Part shown: in pieces, positions 9,427 to 20,578 of the stretch | Numbering within the stretch: position 1 is the stretch's first letter | Layout: every line of letters starts with the position of its first letter | Source of the DNA: Humulus lupulus | Taxonomy: Eukaryota; Streptophyta; Magnoliopsida; Rosales; Cannabaceae | Direction: 5' to 3' | Length of the DNA stretch: 64,000 bases | Assembly: GCF_963169125.1 (NCBI RefSeq) | Contig: NC_084797.1 | Location: forward strand, 88,321,868-88,385,867 | Notes under the pieces: generated by a model | What the model saw: only the letters and a program-made list of their open reading frames with translations | What the model was told of the DNA's origin: nothing | Database searches by the model: none | Made by a program: the position numbers and the translations under genes

Positions 9427-11214
9427 CTAGTAATTCCTGATCAGCTCTCCATTTAACCGAGCAAGCTTGTAGGTGTCGGGTGGCAAGACTTGCTCAATTT
9501 GATATGGTCCTTCCCAATTTGGTCCTAGCACACCAGCTGATGGGTCTATGACAAACACCTTTCTGAGGACCAAATCTCCGACCTGGAACCTTCGATCTCG
9601 GACTTTGGAATTGAAGTAGCGCGCCACTTTTTGCTGGTGAGCAGCTACTCTCAGGTTCGCCTCCTCTCTTCTCTCCTCGAGGAAGTCCAAGGATTCTGCT
9701 AGCAATTGATGATTCTCCTCTTGGTTGTACATGGTCCTTCTATGAGATGGTGGGTCTATCTCCACAGGCAACATGGCTTCATACCCATGTGCCAAAGAAA
9801 ATGGGGTATGTCTAGTTGCTGTCCAAGCAGTAGTCCTGTATGACCAAAGGACTTCTGGTAATTCTTCCGCCCAAGCACCCTTAGCTCGCTCCAGGCGCTT
9901 TTTCAGAGTGTCCTTCAGTGTCTTGTTTACCGCTTCAACCTGCCCATTGGCTTGTGGATGGGCTACCGAGGAGAAACTTTTTGTGATGCCATGCCGAGTG
10001 CAAAAATCGGTAAATATGTCGCTGTCAAATTGGGTGCCGTTGTCAAACACTATCTTCTTAGGAAGACCATGGCGACATATTATGTTCTTAACCACAAAGT
10101 CCAACACTTTCTTCAATGTGATCGTGGCTAATGGTTCGGCCTCAGTCCACTTAGTGAAATAATCTACTGTAACCACTGCAAACTGCACTCCTCCTTTCCC
10201 CTTGGGCAATTTCCCGATCAGATCAATACCCCACACTGCAAAAGGCCATGGACTTTGCATTTGCTTCAAGACATTTGGGGGCGCTCTGGACACTTTAGAA
10301 AATCTTTGGCATTTGTCACACCTCTTCACATATTCCATAGAGTCCTCGTTCATGGTAGGCCAGAAAAATCCTTGCCGCAAGATCTTTTTAGATAGACTCT
10401 GCCCCCCAGCATGATCTCCACAGAACCCTTCATGCACTTCAGCTAATAAATTATTTGACTGGTCGGGTGTTACGCACCTGAGTAGAGGTAGGGAATACCC
10501 TCTTCTATACAACACCCCATCCATCATGGCGTACCTAGCAGCTTGCCTCATAATTTTCCTTGCTTCATTACGATCATCTGGGAGGGTCCCTTGCTCAATA
10601 TAAGCAATGATGGGAGTCATCCAGGTGTCAGCTATCGTGATCGGCATGGCCTCTTGTTCATCAATGTTCGGCTCCGCCAAGTATTCTACCGGTACCACAT
10701 TCAGAGTTTCGACATCTTTTGCACTAGCTAGCTTTGCTAGAGCATCTGCATTAGAGTTCTGCTCCCGTGGTACTAGTTTGATGGTATACTCCTTGAACTG
10801 TGCTAACAGATCTTTTGTCTTATTTAAGTATGCCACCATGCGTAGGCCCCTTGCTTGGTATTCCCCCAAGACTTGGTAGACCACCAATTTGGAATCACTA
10901 TTTATTTCCACCGACCGGGCACGTACATCTCTGGCCAGTCGCAAGCCCGCTAGGAGGGCTTCATATTCTGCCTCATTGTTAGAAGCATTGAATCCGAATC
11001 TCAGTGTACAATGAATTCGGTGCTTCTCTGGTGTGACTAATACAATTCCAGCTCCTGAATGATGCTCATTCGACGACCCATCAACAAAAAGCTGCCAAGT
11101 AGGAAGTTCTTCTTTTTTCCCAGTGACACTCTCTCGCTGGTCGGGAACATCAGTGATCCCGGTACATTCAGCGATGAAATCTGCCAAAGCTTGACCCTTA
11201 ATGAAATCTGCCAA
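9427..11214 (-). pseudogene. Pol of element D: archaeal-type RNase H and integrase
   Basis: 595 codons open on the minus strand. Starts ADFIKGQALADFIAEC, then an archaeal-type RNase H (LFVDGSSNEHHSGAGI, NNEAEYEALLAGL, EINSDSKLVV, NSNADALAKL), then integrase: zinc domain (HEGFCGDHAGGQSLS ... CDKCQRFS), core (GIDLIGKLPKG, FDNGTQFDSDIF, HPQANGQVEAVNKT) with D, D and E, and a C-terminal segment with VRDRRFQVGDLVLRKV and LGPNWEGPYQIEQV. It ends near the usual position, LARLNGELIRNY. No chromodomain, as expected for non-chromoviral Tat. This is the best-preserved part of D; frames on both sides are broken. Confidence 0.88.
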
Positions 11215-12637
11215 AGCTTGACTCCGGCTTCGGTAAGACTTGGCGTAGAGGTTGGTTAGTAAGGACCTTAATGGGGTGTGCTTGGAAGTATGGCCGCAAT
11301 TTTCGTGATGCGAGTACCAAGCAGTAAGCCAACTTCTCGATCACGGGATATCGGGACTCTGCTCCTATCAATCGCTTGCTAACATAGTACACCGGCTGCT
11401 GCACTCTATCCTCCTCTCGTACTAAGGCAACACTAACAGCATGCTCCGTGACTGCTAGGTACAAAAATAGGTCTTCTCCATCAACTGGCTTAGAAAGAAC
11501 AGGAGGTTTGGCCAAATGCTCCTTTATGGCCTGGAAAGCTTGCTCACATTCTGCCGTCCACTCAAACTTCTTGCCTCCTCTAAGCAGGTTAAAAAATGGG
11601 ACGCACTTGTCTGTTGATTTCGAAACGAACCTGCTTAGAGCTGCAATCCGCCCAGTCAAGCTTTGTACATCCTTTATTCTAGCTGGAGACTTCATTTCTA
11701 TGAGAGCCTTTATCTTTTATGGATTTGCCTCTATTCCTCGGGAGTTCAAAATAAACCCAAGAAATTTTCCAGAACCCACTCCAAATGAGCACTTGAGGGG
11801 GTTTAACTTCATGATATACTTTCTCAGTATTGCAAAGCACTCCTCTAAGTCTCGCACGTGCCCTTCAGCTTCCTTTGACTTCACCAGCATATCGTCTACG
11901 TACACCTCCATGCTCTTGCCGATTAAGTCACGAAACATACCATTCACCAAATGTTGATAGGTAGCCCCTGCATTCTTCAGTCCGAAGGGCATGACCCTAT
12001 AGCAGTATAGTCCTATATCTATTCGGAAGCTGGTATGCTCTTCATCAGGAGGATGCATGCTGATCTGGTTGTACCCCGAATATGCATCCATGAAGGACAA
12101 TGTTTCATGACCAGAGGTTGCATCTACCAACTAGTCTATTCTTGGTAAAGGAAATCAATCCTTTGGGCATGCTCTGTTTAGATCAGTAAAATCTACACAA
12201 GTCCTCCACTTTCCATTAGGTTTGGGCACCAACACTGGGTTTGAAACCCAGGTAAGGTAGTATGCTTCCCTGATGAACCCATTCTCCTTTAACCGCTCTA
12301 CCTCCTCCTTAAGAGCTTTTGCTCGATCCTTGTCAAGCAATCTCCTCTTCTGCTGCACTGCTAGACAGCTTTCATCCACGTTGAGCACATGGCTGATCAC
12401 AGTTGGTGAGATACCCACCATATCTTTGTGAGACCAGGCGAAGACATCTTGATTTCTTTGCAAGAATTCTATCAGCTGTGCTCTCACCTCCGCTTTCAAC
12501 ATTTTTCCAATTTTGACCCCTCTCGTCGGGTCATTCTTGTCTATAAGGACCTCCTCTAACTCCTCGGACGGTCCCACATCACTTTCATAATCCCCAAAGC
12601 GAGAATCAAAGTCCCTTCCCTCGCTTTGGGCAACGCC
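11198..12637 (-). pseudogene. Pol of element D: reverse transcriptase and connection/RNase H
   Basis: Three successive minus-strand frames make up the RT: 12577-12155 (PVLVPKPNGKWRTCVDFTDLN), 12130-11717 (FMDAYSGYNQI, MPFGLKNAGATYQ, catalytic EVYVDDMLVKSK) and 11695-11198 (SLTGRIAALSRFVSK, then a degenerate gypsy-type RNase H with YYVSKRLIGAESRYP). Stops separate the pieces (for example at 12155 and 11717). The original RNase H lacks obvious catalytic residues, as is known for Tat elements that carry a second, archaeal-type RNase H downstream. Confidence 0.85.
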
Positions 12638-14573
12638 CTATTTGGTGACTTCATCACCGGATGGGGTCTTCTGCTCTTTCAAACCAAGAGTGCTCTCTTG
12701 GCCGTACTCCTCTAACATCTCTTCATCGGTTACAACTGCAAGACTCTGGTTGACATCCATCTCGTCCACCTCCTCTCTCTCAACACATACAATCATGTTG
12801 CTCTCCTTGGCCCCCTTCTTTGCCTTAGCTACCAAGGCATTATAGCATTCCCTAGCCTCCCTCTCGTCGGGAACTTCTTGGAAAGGTGCCACATTGAAAC
12901 TACCGCATGTAAGTTTGTGAGCAGTGGTCGACCAATAACCACATTGTAGGCGGACGGGCAATCAACAATCAAAAACTCGGTCATTACGGTTTCATGTTTG
13001 GGAGCTTCCCCCGTCGTGACTGGCAACTTGATTGTCCCAGCTGGTGACAATCCTTCTCCAGTAAACCCATAAATGACTTGATAGCACGGCTTCAAGTCAT
13101 TGATAGAAAACTTCATCTTCTCGAAGGATGACTTATAAATAATGTTCACAGAGCTCCCTGTATCGACCAGACATCTCTTCACTTTCATATTAGCAATTTG
13201 GACTGTCACAACAAGTGGGTCATTGTGAGGATACCTCACGTGTCGAGCATCTTCTTCAGTGAAAGTGAGGGACTCACTTTCATATCTTGGGTTCTTTGGT
13301 GGTCGCTCCTCTACTGTCATAATTTCGGAGGTGGATGCCGCACCCAATTCGTGACGAAGGGTGCGAGCATACCTCTCCCTCGCCTTGTTTCTATCTCCAG
13401 CAAGATGTGGTCCTCCACATATAGTATCTAGTGTGAAGTCCACAGGTTCAGGTTGCAAAGGTGGGGATCGTTGCCGCTTGAACCCAGGATTGTTGTTGCT
13501 CCCCTCTCCTTGGGTCTTCTCTGCTCGATACTTTTTGAGCTTCCCCGACCGGAGGAGAAACTCTATCTCATCCTTGAGATGATTACACTCATTCGTGTCG
13601 TGACCATAGTCTCCATGGAAGCGACAGAACTTGTTCATATCTCTCTTACTCATCTCTTTCTTGATTGGTGGGGGTTTCCGGTAAGGGACCTCTTGATGAC
13701 TGGCCAAATAGATCTCCGCTCGGCTCGCCGACAGAGTGGTGTAGTTGGTGAATCGAGGTTCATACTTAGTTGGCTTGTTGTTTGGTCCCGACTTAGCCTT
13801 CTTCTCATTGTGGCGGCCAAACCCGTTATTCCCACGTTTCTTACCACCACCTTGATCATGTCCACCATTTTTGGGGGGATCACTCGATCCACTTGGTTTG
13901 TTCAACCCATTCTCTCCCTTCTCAATTGCATCATCCAACTTCATGTATTTGTCCGCCCAGTCTAAAAACTGTTGTAAAGTTGAAATTGGATGGCGATGGA
14001 TGTTGTCCCACAAAGGACTTCGGTAGATAATGCCGGAGGAAATTGCCACCATCTTCCCTTCATCCCCAACCGCATTAGCTCTGTTAGCTTCTCTCATGAA
14101 CCTTTGTATGTAGTTCTTGAGAGACTCATCTTTCCCTTGTTTTATATCTGCCAAGTGATTGGCATAAACGGGAGGGGTTCGAGCAGGACTAAACTGCCTG
14201 CAAAACTCCTTTCTAAGACTCTCCCAAGAAGTGATGGAGTTAGGCTTGAACTTCCAATACCACTCGGACAATGTGGTGGGGAAGACTCTGCAGCGATAGT
14301 CATCACTCACCCCGAGCAGCTCCATCTGATCTTCGAACTTCCCAACATGCCTAATCGGGTCTGCCTTTTCTGTATAAACTGGTAGTACCAGTGCTTTGTA
14401 TTTTGCTGGTGGTTGAGCTGCTCTAATCCGAGCACAGAAAGGGCAACCACTCCTGTGGTCCACTGGATCAATCGCTGGTCGTTTTGATAGACTCTGGACT
14501 GCTGCTGTCAAAGCATCAAGCTGGGCTTGGATGCCTGGGGCCACTGCTGGGGACTCACTTTCGGGACCGCCTG
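12638..14573 (-). pseudogene. Gag C-terminal part and protease of element D
   Basis: Main frame 14544-12829. Gag core (EWYWKFKPNSITSWESLRK, QRFMREANRA), a basic/Gly region, a zinc-binding motif of Tat type (CRFHGDYGHDTNEC), and the protease with VDTGSSVNIIYKSSF and VVIGRPLL. The frame shifts near 12895; the continuation (FQEVPDEREARECYNALVA) is in another phase and ends in TAG at 12638. On the right the gene is cut by the solo LTR at 14574. Confidence 0.85.
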
Positions 14574-15236
14574 TGATGAGGACACCAAGACTAAAGATCC
14601 AAGTATAGTTCTAGTTGGTCCGGTGACGAGGGCGCGAGCCAAAAGACTCAGTTTAGGAGCTTGATCAATATTTAGCCTCTTGTAATGAGTCTTATTGTAT
14701 TTTGTCATCTTGTCTTTTTATTTTTAATCACGTTTTTTTATTTAGTCTTTGTTTATTTTGTGAAAAAGTCAAACATTTGACTTGTGTGAGTCCAATAGTC
14801 CTTTTGTCTTTAATTTTCGGTTTTCATTAGGAAGACAAAGGGTTGTCTTTAATTTTCGGTTTTCATTAGGAAGACAAAGGGGTTGTCTTTAATTTTTGGT
14901 TTTCATTAGGAAGACAAAGGGGCTTGTTTGATGTAATTTTTCGGCTATATTAGGCCTTGTAAACATTTGGGAAAGGAGATTATTATGAAATGAAATTTGT
15001 GAGTTTTTCTTCTTGAGTTCTTGAAGAAACTATTAGAACTTATCAAGGGGTTCCTTGTGGCGTTCAACCTGACTTATCAAACGGATTCCCATCCCCGTTT
15101 GTGGCGTCTTCCTCATACCAAGGTTCGTGCTTGGCTAAGCATTGGGTCGCGGTTCTTCATTCCCATTTCGTGTGTTCTTGGTGGCTGCCATATTTGGTGT
15201 CGGGTTTCACCACAATCGTTGGTGTGGTTCGTATCA
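14574..15236 (+). repeat. C-family solo LTR inside the gag of element D
   Basis: 663 bp, TGATGAGGACACC ... GTGGTTCGTATCA, the same ends as the other C-family LTRs. No internal region on either side. Flanks are GCCTG (14569-14573) and ACCTG (15237-15241), a 5-bp duplication with one mismatch, so this is a true insertion later reduced to a solo LTR. It contains about three copies of the 'cggttttcattaggaagaca' repeat (14815-14925). Confidence 0.88.
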
Positions 15237-16237
15237 ACCTGGTCGGGTGTTCCTATCCGGCAAACCATCATCAAGTATTTCTACTCGACTGGTAGGATGG
15301 ATTGGCTCTTGTCCTTCGACCGGGACGGTCCTCCTTCTATCATCAATGACGTCCCTCAGGTCCTTCTGAGCAGTATGCTTTCCGAACCGATCGAATACCG
15401 TACTCCGAGACTTCTCGGAAGGTTTGCTGGGTGGAACGTGCTCCTTGCCATTGCGCTGGTTGGGATGCCGTGGTGGCCTGCCTGTCTGAGCTCGTCGATC
15501 CTCTCCTCCTAGATGGTATTATTATTCTTCTCCTTCTAATGGTTAGTGTGATGACTGTCAGCTTCATCACACCCATGCCCATCTTTGAAGTGAGAAGTCT
15601 CATTGCCACGAGGAGCTCTATTGTGCTCCTGCTCAGGAGTTGTTTTCTTGCTGCCTGACTTGTGACTCCCTGATCTGGAAGTCTCTGATCGGTGACTCCT
15701 TGAGGGGGTTTTGGAGTTCCCCCTTTGAGTTAAGGCAGTGCGCGATCGGACTCCATCCTCCTCATGACCAGGTGGGTTACTACCACCCCTGCCTGGTCTA
15801 TCAGTTTTCTTACGACTAGCTTCTGTGGTCCTTGCCTCTGGGGTGGCTGCCACTCCAAGAGCAGCCTGGGCATTGGCTCGGGTCACCTGTGTAGCTGCTT
15901 CAAGAGCGAGTGCAGCTTCGCAATGTCGCCTGTCAGCCTCCTCCTGCTGTCGACGGATCTCCTCACTCCTAGCGTCCATCTCCCGTTTCTGCTGCTCGAA
16001 TGCGGCATTCTGCCTAGCCATTTCCTCAATGAACGCCTCCTGCCTGGCGTTGAACTGAGCCATCTCCTCCTGGAAGGCGCTCATGGCTTCCTGGAGCTCT
16101 TCAACTTCTGGTGCTACGTCCTCGAGCACGACTCTAGGCTCAGTTTCACGATTTTGAACGCTAGGACCCTCGGATCTAGCATGCTCTTTAAAGTAGCCCG
16201 TCTTCTTGGAGGCTGCATTGGTGTTCTTAGGCGCCAT
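15237..16237 (-). pseudogene. N-terminal gag of element D
   Basis: Starts at ATG 16237 (MAPKNTNAASKKTG), a typical Tat gag beginning. A long coiled coil rich in Glu, Gln and Arg follows (EEMAQFNARQEAFIEEMARQ; about residues 50-125), then a Ser/Arg/Gly-rich low-complexity segment to about 15540. The frame stops at 15536; the continuation to the solo LTR is in other phases. The gene is split from its core by the LTR at 14574-15236. Confidence 0.8.
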
Positions 16238-16271
16238 ATTGCTTCAGGGACCGTCTGTTCTTCTCTTCAGG

Positions 16272-16288
16272 CTCTCAATGAAAGCCTC
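16272..16288 (-). other. Primer-binding-site region of element D
   Basis: Minus strand GAGGCTTTCATTGAGAG, three bases inside the LTR end at 16293. The Tat fragment at 28111-28128 has the same sequence with CACC in place of the CCTC, preceded by the same LTR end, which supports both. The tRNA used was not determined. Confidence 0.6.
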
Positions 16289-16630
16289 AAAATGTTGACC
16301 GCGCTTTTGGCCAACGACGTGAGAACGTTAAAAACAACAAACCTTCAAGAGAATTCAAACGCCACAGACGGTTTAATAAAGAAAGTAAATAAAACACACA
16401 ATTTTATAGTGGTTCAGCCCCAATATGTTGGTAATAGCCTAATCCACTTAGAGATTTTATTATTTTATCTACACTCAAGATCAGATGAACCAGTGTCAAC
16501 TGAGTTTCTTCAGTGTAAATTCTAAGAATACAAAAGAGTACTCTCTCAAGAAAAAGCACTTTCTCTCTCTAGAAAACTCAGACCAAAACTTTAAATTGCC
16601 AAAAGTCCCTTTCTGATCCCATCAGCCATC

Positions 16631-16638
16631 TATTTATA
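16631..16638 (-). promoter_or_regulatory. TATA box in the LTR of element D
   Basis: Minus strand TATAAATA in the context CCTATAAATAGATGG, about 340 bp before the LTR end, a normal place for the start of the retroelement RNA. Confidence 0.55.
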
Positions 16639-17102
16639 GGCTTGGGATCATACACTGATATCCCCCTAGGATCGGGATATTTTATTATTCGTATTATATT
16701 TAAATTACAAGAAATATTCAAAATGCAACAGAATCCCCAGATTTGAGCGAAGAATGAGAGATTCCCGCGTATGCCCAAACCGATTCTTGTTGAAGCCGTT
16801 TCTGGGAATTTGACGTAGTCTGGTCTATTTGGTTGATGAATATCGTCTTCTGGTCGAACACATGCATCCTGGACATACACAAGTGCTGGTCGGACATATG
16901 CATGCTGGACACATGCATACGGACCAGGCCCTTGTCTCTCCCCGGACATGTGTCCGACTACACCTTTGTCTCACCTCGGACATGCATCCGACCAGGCATG
17001 GTCCTAGCCCAAGCACTATCCTCGGTCATGCATCTGACTAGGCACTTGGACTGCTCCTCAGACCAATTTCTGACCAGGCACACCCTAGCCCAAGTACTCT
17101 TC

Positions 17103-17271
17103 CTCGGACATGCATCCGACCATGCCTCAGGCCTCTCCTCGGACATGCGTCCGACCACGCCTCGAGCCTCTCCTCGGACATGCATCCGACCACGCCTCGG
17201 GCCTCTCCTCGGACATGTGTCCGACCATGCCTCTGGCCTCTCCTCGGACATGCGTCCGACCACGCCTCGGG
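17103..17271. repeat. 35-bp tandem repeat in the LTR of element D
   Basis: Five units starting at 17103, 17138, 17173, 17208 and 17243 (the last cut at 17271). Each begins ctcggacatgcatccgacca and contains the near-palindrome CGGACATGCATCCG. More diverged copies extend left to about 16860. The array sits in the upstream (U3) part of the LTR. Confidence 0.85.
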
Positions 17272-18081
17272 TGATGAGGACACCAAGACTAAAGATCCAA
17301 GTCAAGTTCCAGTTGGTTCGGTGACGAGGGCACGAGCCAAGAGATTCAAAGAAGAACTTAACAGCCTAGTCCACAGAGTCCTAAAACAAGAGGAGACCGT
17401 GGTCAACACTGAAGGAGAACAAAGACTTGTCCTACTCATCAAAGTAGACTTGTCCTTCTCATCAAAGGAGCTTGATGAGTCTTATTACATTTTGTCATCT
17501 TGTATTATTTATTTTAATCACGTTTTTTATTTAGTCTTTGTTTATTTTGTGAATAGTCAAACACTTGACTTGTGTGAGTCCAATAGTCTTTTTTGTAATT
17601 TTCAGTTTTCATTAGGAAGACAAAGGGCTTGTCTTTGATGTAATTTTCAGTTTTCATTAGGAAGACAAAGGGGCTTGTCTTTGATGTAATTTTCGGTTTT
17701 CATTAGGAAGACAAAGGGGCTTGTCTTGATGTATTTTTCGGTTTTTCATTAGGAAGACAAAGGAGCTTGTCTTTGATGTAATTTTCGGCTATATTAGGCC
17801 TTGTAAACGTTTGGGAAAGGCAGATTTGGAGGAAATGAAATTTGTGAGTTTTTCTTCTTGAGTTCTTGAAGAAACTATTAGAACTTATCAAGGGGTTCCT
17901 TGTGGCGTTCAACCTGACTTATCAAACAGATTCCCATCCCCGTTTGTGGCATCTTCCTCATACCAAGGTTCGTGCTTGGCTAAGCATTGGGTCGCAGTTC
18001 TTCATTCCAATTTCGTGTGTTCTTGGTGGCTGCCATATTTGGTGTCGGGTTTCACCACAATCATTGGTGTGGTTTGTATTA
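17272..18081 (+). repeat. 5' LTR of element C, with an encoded pol tail
   Basis: 810 bp, starts TGATGAGGACACC and ends TTTGTATTA (CA changed to TA). The first ~200 bp keep an open frame for a basic tail (PVGSVTRARAKRFKEELNS, then LVHRVLKQEETV) that would be the end of pol when this LTR is at the 3' side. Four or five copies of the 'ttttcattaggaagacaaag' repeat (17600-17760) explain why it is longer than its relatives. Confidence 0.88.
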
Positions 18082-19117
18082 GTTGGTATCAGAGATTAGG
18101 ATCATCCGGTTTGGCCTATCCCTTTTCATTTGTGTTTTCTATTCAATTCATTTTTCAATATTAGGGTTTCTGAAATAAAAAAAAATTCATCATCTAGTCG
18201 TGTTTTGAGTTCTTTGTCCTTGTTTTTTTTTCTTGTGAAATCCGAAACTACTATAGTTAATTTCCTTATTTCAATTGTTTCCTTGTTCAATCATTTCCTT
18301 ATTTCCAAAGTTTCCATTATTTCTTTGTGAAGAAATCCCTTGAAATCCGAAACTAGTCTACACAAAGTTTCAATTCCTTTGTTATCCCTTGTTTCAATTG
18401 ATTTTCACAAATTGGTATTGTTAATTCCCTTGTTTCAATTGTGTCCCTGGTTTCAATTGTTGCTTTATTTGTGGTGAAATCTGAGATTGTTTTGGTGCCA
18501 TGGATTGATTGGTTCTCTATTATTGGTTTTGGGGAATATTGGTTCTCTGTTATTGGGCGTGTACCACAGATTGTTATTGGGTTTTCACAGATTGGTTTTC
18601 ATGTTATTGGGAGTGTTGTTGAATCATAGATTGGTTTGTTCTTGAATCTGTTTTAGTAACACAGATTGCTTGGTTTTCGGGTTGGCTCTTTGGTATTCAT
18701 TTTTTTTTCTTTTCAGAAATTGAGTATCTGGTTTATCAAATTTGAGAGATAAAAAAAAAAGGAAGAAAGAAAAGGAAAAGTCAAGGGGATCCGAGACCTA
18801 AAAAAAAAAAACCCCACACAAGTGTTCCAAAAATCATCAGTTTTTGCGAACTTTTCATCGGTGTTCGTTTGGTTTGTTTGGTAGGATTTGCTACTTGAAC
18901 CTCCATATTACCGTTTGATTAGTTTTCAAAGGGCTTAAAGAAGAATACGAGTGGAAAAAGGCAGAGGTGTGAGCTTATTTGAGGGTAAATGCCATCAAAG
19001 TTGAGTGAAACACGAGTGGACTTGAGTGACAATTTTTGAGTGAAAACACGTGAGGGAGTGTGGTGAGGTCTTTTTCTAAAACTGTTCTAACCTTATTTCT
19101 TTTGCAGATTTTCAATC
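18082..19117 (+). other. Primer site and leader of element C
   Basis: Primer site TGGTATCAGAG at 18084-18094 (iMet type). About 1 kb of T-rich, low-complexity leader follows, including degraded copies of the ~40-bp repeat seen at 484-890, up to the gag ATG at 19118. No gene is seen. Confidence 0.75.
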
Positions 19118-20578
19118 ATGTCACAAAATACAGAAAGAAATGCAGGCAATGACACTCCACCACCTACAGTTCCAAATCTATAAATTGAAGCTTTAATGGG
19201 GGAGATGAGGAGGATGTTGAGGGAGGAGAGTGAACAAATACATGAGAGGTTGGATAGGGTAGAAGAGGGAACACAACGGAGGCCACGGAGGAATAGGGTA
19301 CACCAAAGGGAGGATGAGAATGAAGGGGATTTGGAAGGGGTAGTTTCTGATGAAGAGTTTGATAGGATGTCGGCGGGTAACCATAGGAGGTATGGTCGGG
19401 AGAGAGAAGCAAGGAACCAGGTAGATAATTATTTAGGAAATATCAAGATGAGAATTCCAGCATTTCAGGGGAAGAGTGATCCTGACGCATACCTTGAGTG
19501 GGAGAAGAAGATGGAGTTGGTTTTCGATTGTCACAACTACTCTGACATGAAGAAGGTAAAACTAGCTGCCATTGAATTTACTGATTATGCTATTGTTTGG
19601 TGGGATCAGTTGTGGATCAACAGGAGGCGAAATGGAGACCGTGCCATTGACACTTGGGAGGCTATGAAGAGGGTGATGAGGCGACGGTTTGTACCATCTC
19701 ATTATTATCGAGATCTATACCTTAAGTTGCAAGGTCTACGTCAAGGTTACAAGAGTGTTGATGAGTATTACAAGGAGATGGAGATGGCTATGATTAGAGC
19801 CAATGTGGAAGAGGATCGGGAGGCAACAATGGCAAGGTTTTTGAATGGGTTGAACTGAGAGATTGCTAATCCAATTGAGCTACACCATTATGTGGAATTG
19901 GAAGATTTGGTGCATATGGCAATCAAAGTTGAGAGGCAGCTCAAGAAGGGTAGTACAAGTTCAAAGCCAAGACCGAGCCCACACAATCCAAGTACAACAC
20001 CTTGGAGGTCGAACTATCCAAAGAAAGAAGACCAACCTACTTCATCCTTTACACCAAAACCAGCCACAACAACCACGACCCCTCAAGGTAAAACAGCCCA
20101 TACTTCGTCCCGTTCTAGTGAGATAAAGTGTTTCAAATGTCAGGGGCGAGGACACATAGCTAGCCAATGTCCAAACAAGCGAGTTATGGTAATTCGGGAT
20201 AATGGGGAGATAGATTCCGAAGAGGAAGATGATCTTGATGACATGCCACCTTTGGAGGACGCTTTTATGGTTGGTGAGGAGTTTGGGGCAGAATCTGGTG
20301 AGATGCTTGCACTAGTCACACGACGAGCCTTAAATTTGCAAGCAAAAGAAGAGGAAGAAGAGGTGCAGCGGGAGAACATCTTTCACACTCGTTGTCATGT
20401 GAAAGGCAAGGTATGTAGTGTGATTATTGATGGAGGTAGTTGTACTAACGTTGCTAGTTCTTCCATGGTTGAGAAGCTGGGGCTCCCAACGCTTAAACAT
20501 CCTCGTCCATACAAGTTGCAGTGGTTGAATGATAGTGGTGAAGTGAGGGTTACAAAACAAGTTCTGGTATCATTTTGA
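19118..20578 (+). pseudogene. Gag and protease of element C
   Basis: ATG 19118 (MSQNTERNAGN). In-frame stops at 19181-19183 and 19856-19858 interrupt an otherwise continuous frame to 20578. Gag core: DAYLEWEKKMELVFDCHNYSD, WWDQLWINRRR, RGFEEMKRVMRRRFVPSHYYRDL-like region at 19650-19720, YKSVDEYYKEMEMAM. A CCHC zinc knuckle CFKCQGRGHIASQC at about 20130-20170, an acidic segment, then the protease with CSVIIDGGSCTNVASS, where the catalytic Asp is followed by Gly-Gly in place of the usual Ser/Thr-Gly. The frame ends at TGA 20576-20578. Confidence 0.83.

Larger units (their letters stand above)
7882..17271 (-). mobile_element. Tat-type Ty3/gypsy element D, truncated at both ends
   Basis: On the minus strand from right to left: partial 5' LTR (17271-16293), primer site (16288-16272), gag start (16237), gag and protease, reverse transcriptase, two RNase H-like segments, integrase (to 9427), then about 1 kb of non-coding DNA and an antisense ORF (7884-8429). 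The 3' LTR is missing; element B starts at 7881. The archaeal-type RNase H (VDGSSNEHHSGAGI) and gag type point to the Tat lineage. Many stops and shifts show it is dead. Element C abuts the LTR at 17272 and a C-family solo LTR splits gag. Confidence 0.85.
16293..17271 (-). repeat. Partial LTR of element D
   Basis: On the plus strand it starts TGTTGACC, the reverse of an LTR end, as does the related LTR at 28132. It holds a minus-strand TATA box (16638-16631) and the repeat array at 17103-17271, and is cut by element C at 17272, so its outer end is missing. Confidence 0.7.

Noticed and set aside
15021..15512. Plus-strand ORF of 163 codons across the solo LTR border
   Set aside because: Runs from the C LTR into antisense Tat gag; a chance frame.
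17103..17271. CRISPR-like array
   Set aside because: The units are contiguous without unique spacers, in a plant LTR; it is a minisatellite.
16833..17324. Repetitive protein of about 160 codons with HASDHASG-type repeats
   Set aside because: Produced by the 35-bp LTR repeat, which is open in several frames on both strands.
18730..18815. Poly(A) tail of a LINE or processed gene
   Set aside because: The A-rich run is part of the C-family leader (also at 54260-54285) and no non-LTR element precedes it.
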